This document shows, one piece after another, positions 35,585 through 45,141 of a stretch of DNA of 64,000 nucleotides. The notes under the pieces are model-generated. The model had not been told where the DNA came from. It did no database searches and worked only from the letters and a program-made list of their open reading frames with translations. A program made the position numbers and the translations under genes. Source of the stretch: Asticcacaulis machinosus (GTDB lineage: Bacteria > Pseudomonadota > Alphaproteobacteria > Caulobacterales > Caulobacteraceae); assembly GCF_028550435.1 (NCBI RefSeq), contig NZ_JAQQKV010000005.1:1-64000 (forward strand), given 5' to 3'. Within the stretch, counting starts at the first letter, position 1. Every line of letters begins with the position of its first letter.

Positions 35585-36331
35585 CTAATCCATACTGCGC
35601 TGGGTATCATCCAGCGCCATACGAACCAGCGATTCCATGCACCAGCGTGCCAGCCCGATATCCTGCGCCACAATCGCGTCAAACACCTTGATGTGATCCG
35701 GCATAGGATCACGCGGCAGGGCGTTGCGCCTTTGTTTAAAACGCGTCGACCAGGTAATCGCCGCCCCGATAGAGGTGCTGAGCGAGACCAGCGCCTCATT
35801 GTGGGTGGCGGTAATCAGGGCATGGTGAAAGTCAATATCACCCTTGCGGCCCGCCTCGGTCGCCAGACTATATTTAGCCATGCGCTCAAGGCCATCAGCC
35901 ATGTCTTTTATTTGCGCGTCTGTGCGGCGCAGGGCGGCTAAGCCAGCTCCCGCCGGTTCGTTTATCAACCGCAGTTCAAACAGGCCCTTGATGAAGTCTT
36001 CGGACGGTTCCGTCTCAAACATCCATCCAAGCACATCTGGATCCAGAATATTCCAGCGCGACCTCTGCGTCACCCGTGTGCCCGCCTTGGGACGGCTTTC
36101 GACCATGCCCTTCGCGGCCAAAATACGGATGGCTTCGCGGTAGGCCGAACGGGATATGTTAAGCGTGCCGCTCGATTCGATCTCTGACGGCAGGATCGTG
36201 CCGGGGGGATGGATATTTTTAAGAATATCGACCGCCAGCCGGTGGGCCAGCGCCCCATGCAGCCGTTCCGGTGAGCCGTCCGCCCCCATGTCGCCCGCTC
36301 CGGCAAAGCTGTCTGTTAAGTCATCCATCAT
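35585..36331 (-). CDS. GntR-family regulator with FCD domain
   Basis: A 248-residue FadR-type regulator. The winged helix spans about residues 25-95 (LPSEIESSGTLNISRSAYRE, GMVESRPKAGTRV) and an all-helical FCD ligand domain follows (LFELRLINEPAGAGLAA, DIDFHHALITATHN). It overlaps the GH43 gene by ATGA. FCD regulators bind TNGTCNGACNA-like palindromes, and such sites precede the local TonB receptor gene and the ABC importer operon. It is therefore the probable local repressor, with an arabinose-derived sugar or acid as effector (inference). Confidence 0.88.
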   Translation of the reverse strand: MMDDLTDSFAGAGDMGADGSPERLHGALAHRLAVDILKNIHPPGTILPSEIESSGTLNISRSAYREAIRILAAKGMVESRPKAGTRVTQRSRWNILDPDVLGWMFETEPSEDFIKGLFELRLINEPAGAGLAALRRTDAQIKDMADGLERMAKYSLATEAGRKGDIDFHHALITATHNEALVSLSTSIGAAITWSTRFKQRRNALPRDPMPDHIKVFDAIVAQDIGLARWCMESLVRMALDDTQRSMD

Positions 36332-37344
36332 GACGCCACTGGCCAGCCATCAGCGGTCCACGTTAGTGTATTGATGCGCAAGGTCGCACGCCCCCCATTC
36401 TGGCCGTCATAAGCGTGATAGACAATATAATTGCGGCCATCATCGCTCAAGACATCGCAGTGTCCCGGCCCTTTCCAGCGACCGGTCGGATCAAGGCTGG
36501 CATGAAGCACGATACGCCCGCCGCCATCTTTCATAGGCTTGCCGCGATCGTCGATATAAGGGCCAGTGACCGATTTCGACCGCCCAACCACCGTATGATA
36601 GGTCGAATTCACGCCCCGGCAGCAAAAATCATAGGAGACAAACAGATAGTAATAGCCCTCGCGCTTAAAGATCACCGGTGCCTCAACCGCGCCCGGCGGA
36701 TCGCGCTTAACCAGTGAGCGCGGCAGAGCCTTTGGCTTCAAAAGCAGCCCCGTTTTTGGATCAAGCTCAGCCAGCTTGATCCCCGTCCAGAAACTGCCCC
36801 AACTCAGCCAGTGGCGGCCATCGTCATCAATAAAGGTATGGCTGTCGATAGCGTTATAATCATTGCGCGCATCAGAACGCACCACAATGCCGTCGTCACG
36901 CCAGCCGAAGTCAGGCCGCGTGGTATCTAAGGTCGGCGTGCTGACCATCGCAATGCGAGAGGTGTTCTTACCGAACATAGACAGGGAATAATATAGCCGG
37001 TAGCGTCCTTCGGTATAGATTATATCCGGTGCCCACGCTCCGCGAGTGTCGGGCAACTCATCCTTCACCCAGTCCGGAAACTGCGTCATCACGGCCCCTT
37101 TAAGCTCCCAGTTGATGAGATTCTTAGAGGTACGCCAGTGGATCGCCCCCGGCCCTTCGTTCAGGCGCGACGTTGAGAATATGTGAAAGAGGCCATCGGC
37201 CTTAATGATGCACGGATCGTGCACCGGCGACAGATTGCCCGTCAGGCTGTCACTGAACGCCACCTCGCTCGCAGCCCATGCCGGATTAGCCAGAGCCCCC
37301 CCCAGAGCCCCAAAGGCGATCAGGGCTTGCCTGCGGTCAAACAT
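36328..37344 (-). CDS. Arabinan endo-1,5-alpha-L-arabinosidase, GH43
   Basis: A 338-residue GH43 protein. The five-bladed propeller catalytic triad is visible as Asp43 (VHDP), Asp167 (IDSHTF) and Glu221 (VEAPVIF), with RGAWAPDIIY between. The N-terminus MFDRRQALIAFGALGGALAN looks like a Tat signal. The start at 37344 has GGAGG six bases upstream; the longer open frame to 37524 lacks support and overlaps the receptor gene. It cuts alpha-1,5 arabinan backbones. Confidence 0.9.
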   Translation of the reverse strand: MFDRRQALIAFGALGGALANPAWAASEVAFSDSLTGNLSPVHDPCIIKADGLFHIFSTSRLNEGPGAIHWRTSKNLINWELKGAVMTQFPDWVKDELPDTRGAWAPDIIYTEGRYRLYYSLSMFGKNTSRIAMVSTPTLDTTRPDFGWRDDGIVVRSDARNDYNAIDSHTFIDDDGRHWLSWGSFWTGIKLAELDPKTGLLLKPKALPRSLVKRDPPGAVEAPVIFKREGYYYLFVSYDFCCRGVNSTYHTVVGRSKSVTGPYIDDRGKPMKDGGGRIVLHASLDPTGRWKGPGHCDVLSDDGRNYIVYHAYDGQNGGRATLRINTLTWTADGWPVAS

Positions 37345-37369
37345 TGGAAGCCTCCATCCGAAATAAAAG

Positions 37370-37398
37370 GGGCGCTGAACCTTTGGGGAACAGCGCCC
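37370..37398 (-). terminator. Intercistronic terminator between TonB receptor and GH43 genes
   Basis: A perfect eight-base stem (GGGCGCTG 37370-37377 with 37391-37398) is followed on the minus transcript by UUUUAUUU. It would trim most transcripts after the receptor gene and let a fraction read into the enzymes. Confidence 0.75.
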
Positions 37399-37426
37399 AG
37401 TGACCAGAGGATACTTTCTGGGAAGG

Positions 37427-40264
37427 TTAGTTAAGTCTCCAACGCAGACCGACCGCGAACTGACGGCTCCACAGACCACTGACGTGGTTATGGGTGTCAG
37501 GGCCGCCTGAGCTACCAAACGCATAGTAGTTCTGGCCGATTTCGTTGGTCAGGTTGACCGCATCGAACGAGATCGACAGCTTATCGGTCACATCGTAATT
37601 GACCTGAAGGTCGAGGCTTTTTTCCGGACGGTTCCAAACCCCAAGCGGATTGGCAAACAACCGCGCTTCGTTGAACGCTAGGAAATCATCGCGCCACACA
37701 TAGGACAGACGCGCACCAATTGGACCTTTTTCGTATGCCGCCGTCACATTATAGGAGAACTCCGACACGCCAAAGAAGGACGACGTATCTTGACCCAGCA
37801 GTACAGGGGTTACGCCGGACGAATCGTAGATCGGAATATTCTGCGAGGAGTCTAGCCAGGTGGCGCTGGCCTGAACGCCCAGACCGTCGAGCAGGCTTGG
37901 CAGATAATCCGGGAAGTAGGTCAGCCCCAGTTCAGCCCCTTCCAGTACGCCGTTAGACGCATTTACCGGCTGGCTAATCAGGAATGTATTCGTGTTCTGC
38001 CCCGTGCCGGTCAAAGTGTAAACCTGCGGCGTTGTTACGACCAGACCTTCGATTTCGCGCTTGAAGGCCGTCAAGTGCACCACGCTGTCGGGCGCAAAAT
38101 ACCATTCAATGGCCAGATCCTGGTTCTTCGATTCGGTCGGAGCCAAATCTGGATTACCGCGATTACCCGATCCACGGCCGATATTCGACAAATCGCCCGT
38201 CAGGGTAAAGTTTGGGTTTAGATCACCGAAGTTCGGACGGCGGAGGGTTTCGCCATAATTATAGCGCAGGCGTATACTGTCGGTCAGATCATAGCGCAGG
38301 GTCAGGCTGGGCAGCAAACGCCGCACGGATGCCGAAGCCGAAGACGTAAGGCCCGACAAACGATCCGTGAAAGCCATATCGGTATCGACCTTGACATAAC
38401 GCAAACCGGCATTAACCAAAAGGGTGCGACCAAAGACCTGCGGCTCAATATCGGCCATGATATAGGCCGATTGCGTCACTTCCTGAACGTCGAAGTCTTC
38501 CGTCAGGTTGATACCATCGCTAGTGACAATGTGCGGGAACACGGCGTCGTATCGGCTACGGATATCATCGGCATGAGCATAAAGATAACGGCCGTCCGGC
38601 AACACCCATGATTGCGGTACATCAGCTTCGCCATCAAAGAAGCCCTCGTTATAAAATAAGGCTTCGGCCGGCAGGGATGACAGAGGCCGACCTAACACCC
38701 CAGCGTCCTGCCCCCAGAATGAATGGGCTGCGCCGCGATCGTCATAGCGGATACCAAAGCTGACACTTTTCAGGACAGAATCGTCCGGCGTCCAGTCAGC
38801 ATCCAAAGAGACCGTAAAGGCATCACCCTTGTCTTCATTAATATTGTCATAGAGTTGGGCAATACCCCACTGTGTTGGGTCAGTGAGCACATTCGGATCG
38901 GTGAAGGAATAGGCTGGCAGGCCATCCTTGGCATTGAAATCGATCACAACATCATGACCGGCGCGCTCTGTGCGCATAGCAAAGAAGGCTGATGAGAAAT
39001 CGCTTTTTTGCCAGGACAGATCACCAACAACCGCCAGATTATGAGGCAGGTTCCATTTACCATTCAGGGCATAGACATGGGTATCGGTCTTTTGCTTAGT
39101 GTAGTCTGACGAGTTGAAACCGTACACATCATTGACCGCACGGGATTTGATGATGTTCGTACCTGGCATCAGCTCAAAGGTCGAAGCGGGGTTAGGCCCA
39201 AGTGATCCCCACCAGTCAACGAACGTGAACAGCATCGAATTGAAGATTTCGTTACGGTAGCCTTCGTAGAAATATTCAAAGGTATATTCAGACCAGTCGT
39301 TGGGGCGCCACTGTAAAGCGGCATTAACGGCAGGGCGCTCACGGTCACCGTAAAGATCGGTCGCAATCATCGCATCGCGCGCTAGGTAATAAGGTGTCGC
39401 CACCCCGTCCACTAAAAGGGTTGAACCCGGCGCATAAGGCAGCCCATTTTCGAGACCTGTTGGCCAGGGCGAACGAGGATTATCCGGGAATAGGCGCTCA
39501 AGCGGCACAAAGCCTGCCGGTGGGCTTTCAGTGAGGAACGGCACCATAGCCCCGACATTCAGGTCCTGATTGCGGTATTTGGTGCGCGAGTATGATACGT
39601 TCAGAAGTGCGCCGACTTCGCCCGCGCCGGTATCCCAACGGTTGGAAATCAGGGCGCTGATGTTCGGGTTATATTCACCCGCCTGCTCATGATAGACACC
39701 CCGTGCCGCCGCCGAAATCTGGAGCCCCTTGAAGTTGAATGGGCGGTGCGTGGATACATCGATCTGACCGGCGATACCGGTTTCTATCTGATCAGAGGTG
39801 CGGGTCTTGAACACATCAATCCGGTTGATCAGGTTGGCCGGAATGTCCTGCAAAGCCAATTGACGACCTGTGCCGGTGAACACGAAACGACCATTCCAGG
39901 TGGTGGTAATATCCGGCATACCGCGGATTGAAATGCCCGACACTTCGCCACCGGCGCGGTTGGTGACCTGAACACCCGGCACACGTTGCAGCGCTTCGAC
40001 GACGTTGTTGTCAGGCAACTTACCGATGTCTTCGGCTATGACTGAATCGACAATCTGGACTGAGCGGCGCTTGACTGCGACCGCCTTAGCCATACTGGCG
40101 CGCACGCCGGTGACGACCACTTCGGTGACCTCTTCAGAGGCGGCTGGCGCGGTTGTCGTATCCTGCGCAAATGCCTGACCGGCGATGACGCCCGCCACCA
40201 GCGCGACCATGCCGACGCCGGAGCGCAGATATGCCTTTTTCAGGCCTTTGACCCTGTTATTCAT
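37427..40264 (-). CDS. TonB-dependent receptor, Caulobacter type, arabinan locus
   Basis: A 945-residue receptor. It has a signal peptide ending near QAFAQ, a TonB-box-like EVVVTGVRASM, the Caulobacter-type plug opening EDIGKLPDNNVVEALQRVPG, and a barrel ending in LRWRLN. These long receptors commonly take up oligosaccharides. AGGGAA lies eight bases before the ATG. Its neighbours are GH43, GH51 and an FCD regulator, making arabino-oligosaccharides the likely ligand. Confidence 0.92.
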   Translation of the reverse strand: MNNRVKGLKKAYLRSGVGMVALVAGVIAGQAFAQDTTTAPAASEEVTEVVVTGVRASMAKAVAVKRRSVQIVDSVIAEDIGKLPDNNVVEALQRVPGVQVTNRAGGEVSGISIRGMPDITTTWNGRFVFTGTGRQLALQDIPANLINRIDVFKTRTSDQIETGIAGQIDVSTHRPFNFKGLQISAAARGVYHEQAGEYNPNISALISNRWDTGAGEVGALLNVSYSRTKYRNQDLNVGAMVPFLTESPPAGFVPLERLFPDNPRSPWPTGLENGLPYAPGSTLLVDGVATPYYLARDAMIATDLYGDRERPAVNAALQWRPNDWSEYTFEYFYEGYRNEIFNSMLFTFVDWWGSLGPNPASTFELMPGTNIIKSRAVNDVYGFNSSDYTKQKTDTHVYALNGKWNLPHNLAVVGDLSWQKSDFSSAFFAMRTERAGHDVVIDFNAKDGLPAYSFTDPNVLTDPTQWGIAQLYDNINEDKGDAFTVSLDADWTPDDSVLKSVSFGIRYDDRGAAHSFWGQDAGVLGRPLSSLPAEALFYNEGFFDGEADVPQSWVLPDGRYLYAHADDIRSRYDAVFPHIVTSDGINLTEDFDVQEVTQSAYIMADIEPQVFGRTLLVNAGLRYVKVDTDMAFTDRLSGLTSSASASVRRLLPSLTLRYDLTDSIRLRYNYGETLRRPNFGDLNPNFTLTGDLSNIGRGSGNRGNPDLAPTESKNQDLAIEWYFAPDSVVHLTAFKREIEGLVVTTPQVYTLTGTGQNTNTFLISQPVNASNGVLEGAELGLTYFPDYLPSLLDGLGVQASATWLDSSQNIPIYDSSGVTPVLLGQDTSSFFGVSEFSYNVTAAYEKGPIGARLSYVWRDDFLAFNEARLFANPLGVWNRPEKSLDLQVNYDVTDKLSISFDAVNLTNEIGQNYYAFGSSGGPDTHNHVSGLWSRQFAVGLRWRLN

Positions 40265-40331
40265 TTGATGTGTTCCCTGGTTTATAGCGTTTCCGGTTCA
40301 CCGGACTCACGCCTTTATTTGTCAGGGCAGA

Positions 40332-40373
40332 ATTGTCTGACATAAAACCAGAGTCAAGAACAATATTCAGACA
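40332..40373. promoter_or_regulatory. Operator-like inverted repeat upstream of the TonB receptor
   Basis: ATTGTCTGACAT (40332-40343) holds a TGTC-T-GACA palindrome, and TTCAGACAT (40366-40374) is an inverted half-match about 33 bases away, roughly three helical turns. The same ATTGTCTGA word precedes the ABC operon at 46336-46344. The shape fits FCD-GntR sites. Confidence 0.5.
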
Positions 40374-40528
40374 TAATGTTCGCTTTCAGAGGGTGGAGAC
40401 TACAGTGTATCTATCTCGCAACGGATATTGCCATAGTTATTTTTTACGTATGAAATCATACTTTATACTTTTTATTCAGGAAATGCCGCGATGCAGCAAC
40501 TTGTCAGTTGAAATTACAAATAAAAAAA

Positions 40529-40560
40529 GCTGCCGCAACATTTCATAATGAAGCGACAGC
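40529..40560 (-). terminator. Intrinsic terminator of the ABC-GH51 operon
   Basis: Outer arms GCTGCCGC (40529-40536) and GCGACAGC (40553-40560) pair at seven of eight positions, and TTCAT/ATGAA pair inside. The minus transcript then has U7 (40522-40528). It lies about 35 bases past the cytoplasmic GH51 stop. Confidence 0.85.
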
Positions 40561-40595
40561 CTATTTGTCAGACCAAACATCGTGAGTGGTCAGGT

Positions 40596-42110
40596 CTATT
40601 GCTGAGTTTCAATAGCAAAGACATTCCATGACTGTGGCTTAAGCTGTGCTGTGAGCCGGCTACCCTTTACAGTCGCCGATCCATTGGGTGCCGGTTTAAT
40701 GACTTCATTATCTTTGGTATTTACGATTTTCAGATCCGCGTGATGCAATTCGGTGGCGGCAACCAGAGCCAGCCCCTCGCCCATACCCCGCAGATCGATG
40801 TCTAACTCCATCGCGTCCTCGGTAGAGCGGTTGAGCGCATAGATGGCCACATGGCCGGTTTGCGGGTCACGCACCGCCGCCGTCAACAGGTGCGGAATAT
40901 CGCCTTGAGACTTGGTCTCAAACGTGGTGGTGTCGACCTTAAGACGTAGCACCTCACCGTGGCCCAACCGTGTGCAGTCAGCAATCGGGTGAAAAATGGT
41001 CTGACGCCAGGCCGGGCCGCCGGTTTCGGTCATGATCGGGCCAATGACATTGACCAACTGCGCCAGACATCCGGCTTTGAGGCGGTCGGCATGGTTCATC
41101 ATGACAATCAGCGCGCCACCGACCACCATAGCGTCCTCAAAATTATAGATTTCTTCGAGCAGCGGCGGCGCCTTAGGCCAGCCCGGCTTTTTCAGATCAT
41201 CGGGCGTGTGGGCCTTATACCAGACGTTCCATTCATCGAGCGATAGCATGATGCGCTTGGTTGAACGCCTACTGGCGGCGACCGCATCCGCAATGGCGGC
41301 CACTTCGGTGATGAAATAATCGAGCGCCTCGATCTCGGCAAAGAACTCTTTGATGTCGTTGCCATCATTGCGCATATAGTGGTGCAGGGAAATGTAGTCG
41401 ACCTGATCAAAGCAGGTATCGAGCACTTCATATTCCCACTTGCCGTAGGTCGGCATCAGCCGCTGAGACGACCCGCAGGCGGTCAGTTCAATCGACGGAT
41501 CAACCCATTTCATGACCTTGGCCGTTTCCTGCGCGATGCGGCCATATTCGTGGGCGGTCTTGGCGCAGGTCTGCCACGGCCCGTCCATTTCGTTACCAAG
41601 GCACCAGAACTTGATGTTATGGGGTTCTTTAAAGCCATGAGAAATACGCAGGTCGGAATAGTAAGTCCCGCCCGGATGATTGCAGTATTCCAGAAAATGA
41701 CGCGCCTCATCCGGCCCGCGCGTCCCCAGGTTCACAGCAAACATAGGCTCAACGCCAGTCTGCTTACACCAGATCATGAACTCATTGGTGCCAAATTCGT
41801 TGGTCTCAGTCGAATGCCAGGCCAGATCGAGCTTGACCGGCCGGTCTTCCTTTGGCCCCACCCCGTCTTCCCAGTCATAGCCGCTCAGGAAATTGCCGCC
41901 GGGATATCGCACGATGGTCGGCCCCAGTTCGCGGGTCAGGGCCATGACATCCTGACGAAAGCCATTGGCATCGGCGGTCGAATGACCGGGCTCATATATG
42001 CCACCATAGACGCAGCGGCCCATATGCTCAACAAAGGTGCCAAACAGGCGGCGATCCAGCTTGGATATGACAAAATCAGCATCGGCAATAACGGTGGCTT
42101 TGAGGGTCAT
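40596..42110 (-). CDS. abfA: Cytoplasmic alpha-L-arabinofuranosidase, GH51
   Basis: A 504-residue GH51 enzyme lacking a signal peptide. The acid/base is Glu174 in CLGNEMDGPWQ and the nucleophile Glu293 in SLDEWNVWY. It resembles AbfA-type intracellular enzymes that split arabino-oligosaccharides after import. It is the last gene of the ABC importer operon, nine bases after the binding-protein stop, which supports that role. Confidence 0.93.
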   Translation of the reverse strand: MTLKATVIADADFVISKLDRRLFGTFVEHMGRCVYGGIYEPGHSTADANGFRQDVMALTRELGPTIVRYPGGNFLSGYDWEDGVGPKEDRPVKLDLAWHSTETNEFGTNEFMIWCKQTGVEPMFAVNLGTRGPDEARHFLEYCNHPGGTYYSDLRISHGFKEPHNIKFWCLGNEMDGPWQTCAKTAHEYGRIAQETAKVMKWVDPSIELTACGSSQRLMPTYGKWEYEVLDTCFDQVDYISLHHYMRNDGNDIKEFFAEIEALDYFITEVAAIADAVAASRRSTKRIMLSLDEWNVWYKAHTPDDLKKPGWPKAPPLLEEIYNFEDAMVVGGALIVMMNHADRLKAGCLAQLVNVIGPIMTETGGPAWRQTIFHPIADCTRLGHGEVLRLKVDTTTFETKSQGDIPHLLTAAVRDPQTGHVAIYALNRSTEDAMELDIDLRGMGEGLALVAATELHHADLKIVNTKDNEVIKPAPNGSATVKGSRLTAQLKPQSWNVFAIETQQ

Positions 42111-42119
42111 GACAGTCTC

Positions 42120-43433
42120 TTAGAGAAGATGGAACAGCAGATCATTAGTGCGGGTTTCGGCGTCGGTTAGCGCCTGCTCGATCGGTTTATGGCCGGCTAT
42201 GGCAGAAAACAGCTCATCCCCGATGATGTCCTGAATGGCGAACTGGCGCTGAACCTCGGACGGCAAAGTCCGGCCAATCTCCGACAGGGCGACAATATCG
42301 CGGCGGTGCGGCAGGCTTAGGTATTGCGAGGATTGCGCCACGGCCTGAACGGTAGGCAGATGTCCGGTACGTGACCAGTCATAATTGTGGTCATACAGGA
42401 ATTTAAGAAACCGCCGCACGGCTTCATCCTGCTTAAGGCTGCGTTCACGGTTTGACACCACCCAGGCGTGGCCATCGACATAGGCAGCCCGTTCTGCCCC
42501 AAACAGCATGGGATAAGGTTTGACTGCATATGATTTATAAAGCGGCTGCCCCGGCGTGTTCGCCTCGGCCTCATAGGCGCCGATCATCCACGTACCGACC
42601 AGATAAACCCCGCCCTGCCCGTTCATGAACCCTTGGGTCGCCGACGAATAGTCCTGATCCTTTGTGGTCAGGTTTTCGTCGTAAATTTGCTTGAACAAGG
42701 CGACGATGCGGCGGGCTTCGGGGGTATTGAGGCGGATATGTTTCGGGTCTTCGAAAAACACCGCCTTTTGGTTCATCAGATAGGTATAGAGGTTGCGGGT
42801 ATAGGCCGCGCGCTCATTGATCATCGACTGCACGAAATAGGGCTTGCCGGTCGCGGCCTTGAACTGCCGCGCCTGAGCCAGCAGTTCTTCCGGTGTATGC
42901 GGCAGGATGGGCTCACCGTCTTTCATCAGTCCTGCCCTGGCGAACAGGCCGGTATTGATGTGCCATAGCGGCGTCCAGTTATCGAAGGGCAGGCCGTAAA
43001 GCTCATTTTTAATGGTTATGCCCTGACGGGCCGCAGGGGTAAAAGCCTTGGCTGAAACTCCATCCTGCGCCAGTTCGGCGGTCAGCGGCACGATCAAACC
43101 ACGTGACTGATAATCCGGCATGGAGGACATGTGGATTGACACCACATCCGGCGGATCACCGGCGGCATATTGTGCCGATAGCTGATCATAGCCCGGCCAG
43201 GCGACGATATTTACGGTCAGGTCGATGTCAGGGTTTTCGCGCTCGAACCGGTCAATCAGGCCGGTCAGGATTTCGCATTCGCCATCAGGATTACGCAGCG
43301 GTGCCTGATCGCGCGGGACATTGGCCCGGCACTCACCAAAGATGCGCTGCACCGTGATGTGGGTGCGCTCGTCTTTGGGAGAGCAGGCCGAAATCGCCAA
43401 CGCCATTATTAAAATAGACACGAGTGTCTTCAT
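42120..43433 (-). CDS. ABC sugar transporter substrate-binding lipoprotein
   Basis: A 437-residue family 1 extracellular solute-binding protein. MKTLVSILIMALAISAC gives a lipobox with Cys17, so it is membrane-anchored. The body has typical DPPDVVSIH and FDNWTPLWHINTGLF segments. The start at 43433 overlaps the permease stop by ATGA; the upstream part of the open frame is shadow sequence. It presumably binds arabino-oligosaccharides. Confidence 0.9.
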   Translation of the reverse strand: MKTLVSILIMALAISACSPKDERTHITVQRIFGECRANVPRDQAPLRNPDGECEILTGLIDRFERENPDIDLTVNIVAWPGYDQLSAQYAAGDPPDVVSIHMSSMPDYQSRGLIVPLTAELAQDGVSAKAFTPAARQGITIKNELYGLPFDNWTPLWHINTGLFARAGLMKDGEPILPHTPEELLAQARQFKAATGKPYFVQSMINERAAYTRNLYTYLMNQKAVFFEDPKHIRLNTPEARRIVALFKQIYDENLTTKDQDYSSATQGFMNGQGGVYLVGTWMIGAYEAEANTPGQPLYKSYAVKPYPMLFGAERAAYVDGHAWVVSNRERSLKQDEAVRRFLKFLYDHNYDWSRTGHLPTVQAVAQSSQYLSLPHRRDIVALSEIGRTLPSEVQRQFAIQDIIGDELFSAIAGHKPIEQALTDAETRTNDLLFHLL

Positions 43434-44266
43434 CGTACGGCCGCCCCGGCGACGGCGCGCACAATGTATTTCTGGAAGATGGCGTAGACAATCAGGATCG
43501 GCAGCGAAGCAAACACCGCCTGTGTCATGAGGTAGCCCAAGCCGGATGTCTGGGCGAAGTTGATCTGCGATGACGCGATGCCGACGGTCAGCGTAAACAT
43601 ATCCGCCCGCGTGGCCGAAATCAGCGGCCACCAGTAATCGTTCCACGACGCCAGAAAGGTGAAAATCCCAAGCGTCGCCTGCGCCGGAAGGGTCAGAGGC
43701 AACAATACCTTCCAGAATATCTTGAACCGCGAGGCATTATCCAGCATGGCGGCTTCATCCAACTCCTTCGGGATGGCCTTGAAATACTGGGTCATCAGAA
43801 ACACACCGAATGGTGCCGCAAGTCCCGGCAGGATCAGCCCCGGATAGGTATTATGCAGGTGCAGATCAGCAAACATCTGATGACGGGTAATGATCACCGC
43901 CTGTTCAGGAATCGCCAGCCCAAACAGGACAATCAGGAACAACTGATTACGATACGGAAACTCCAGCCGCGCAAAGCCATATCCGGCCAGAGATGACAGG
44001 ATCAGTACCCCAAGCGTTTGCAGGATCGACACAAAGGCCGAATTAAGCAGCCAGCGAAACACACCGGAATTAGCCATGATCGCGGCGTAATTTTCTCCCG
44101 TATAGGGCGGATGGAAGGCATTGGTGGTCGAGCGCAGTAACTCACCATTGGATTTCAGCGACAGCATGACCGTCCAGATCAGTGGGCTGACCATGATCAA
44201 ACCCATTACGATCAGGGAAATCAAAACACCAACTTCACGCCATTTTTGGTTCCGCGAATGGCTCAT
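43430..44266 (-). CDS. ABC sugar transporter permease (MalG-like)
   Basis: A 278-residue inner-membrane protein with about six helices and the EAA loop KELDEAAMLDNASRFKIFWK-type motif that contacts the ATPase. It is the second of two permeases of a CUT1-type sugar importer. It overlaps both neighbours by ATGA. Confidence 0.9.
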   Translation of the reverse strand: MSHSRNQKWREVGVLISLIVMGLIMVSPLIWTVMLSLKSNGELLRSTTNAFHPPYTGENYAAIMANSGVFRWLLNSAFVSILQTLGVLILSSLAGYGFARLEFPYRNQLFLIVLFGLAIPEQAVIITRHQMFADLHLHNTYPGLILPGLAAPFGVFLMTQYFKAIPKELDEAAMLDNASRFKIFWKVLLPLTLPAQATLGIFTFLASWNDYWWPLISATRADMFTLTVGIASSQINFAQTSGLGYLMTQAVFASLPILIVYAIFQKYIVRAVAGAAVR

Positions 44267-45141
44267 GCGTCACCTGTGCGTTTTCTGGATAAGAGATATT
44301 GCCCCAGTGTCACCAGCAGTATGATCGCAAACAGAATCTGCGACGCGGCCGCCGCATAACCGATATCCCAGCGCCGGAACCCAACCTCAAAAATAAACAG
44401 CACAATGGGACGTGATGCACCGTTCGGTCCGCCCTGTGTGATCAGTTGCGGCTGACCGAACAACTGAAACTGCAGCACGCACTGCATAATCACCACCAGC
44501 ACAACCGTACGACTGATGCTGGGTAGGGTGATGCGGGTGAGCGTCGTCCACCACCGGCTGTTGTCAAGGGCGGCGGCTTCATAAATATCCTGCGGCACCT
44601 GTTGCAAGGCCGACAGGTACAGCATCATCGGCAGGCCCAGACACCACCACACGGTGATAATCGCCATCGATCCCATTACGATACCTGGATCAGAAAAAAA
44701 CGGGATTGGCGGCAGTCCAAAAACCGCCAGTATATTGGCCACAAACCCGCCGTCGGGTATTAAGACCATCCGCCAGATCAGGGTGACGATCGTGACCGAC
44801 AAAACGGATGAGGAGAAAAATACCCCCCGGAAAAAGGCTGCCGTGCGCGTAGAGCGATTAAGTAGCAACGCCAGTAGCAGCGGGATGATCGCTAATGGCG
44901 GCACGCACAAAAGCACGAACAAAAACGTATTACCGACGGCTTGCAAGAACACAGGATCGCTCATCAGGCGGGCATAGTTCTCAAAGCCGACAAACGTGGC
45001 CCCGCCGAAAAGGTCAGCCTTAAACAGGCTAAGGCCCATTCCGGACATCAGCGGCCATACCAAAAGCCACGCGAACACAAACAGATACGGTGCCACAAAA
45101 AGAAAATTGCCAAACTGGGTTTTGGCCTTGGCGGACAGCAT
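44263..45141 (-). CDS. ABC sugar transporter permease (MalF-like)
   Basis: A 292-residue CUT1 permease with six helices and the EAA loop IYEAAALDNSRWWTTLTR. The ATG at 45141 shares its A with the upstream TGA stop (TGATG); a GTG at 45144 is also in frame. It forms the membrane channel with the MalG-like partner. Confidence 0.9.
   Translation of the reverse strand: MLSAKAKTQFGNFLFVAPYLFVFAWLLVWPLMSGMGLSLFKADLFGGATFVGFENYARLMSDPVFLQAVGNTFLFVLLCVPPLAIIPLLLALLLNRSTRTAAFFRGVFFSSSVLSVTIVTLIWRMVLIPDGGFVANILAVFGLPPIPFFSDPGIVMGSMAIITVWWCLGLPMMLYLSALQQVPQDIYEAAALDNSRWWTTLTRITLPSISRTVVLVVIMQCVLQFQLFGQPQLITQGGPNGASRPIVLFIFEVGFRRWDIGYAAAASQILFAIILLVTLGQYLLSRKRTGDA

Noticed and set aside
42120-43646. Extended 508-codon version of the ABC binding protein
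   Set aside because: The extra N-terminus lies over the permease gene; the internal ATG at 43433 gives a standard lipoprotein signal and an ATGA overlap.
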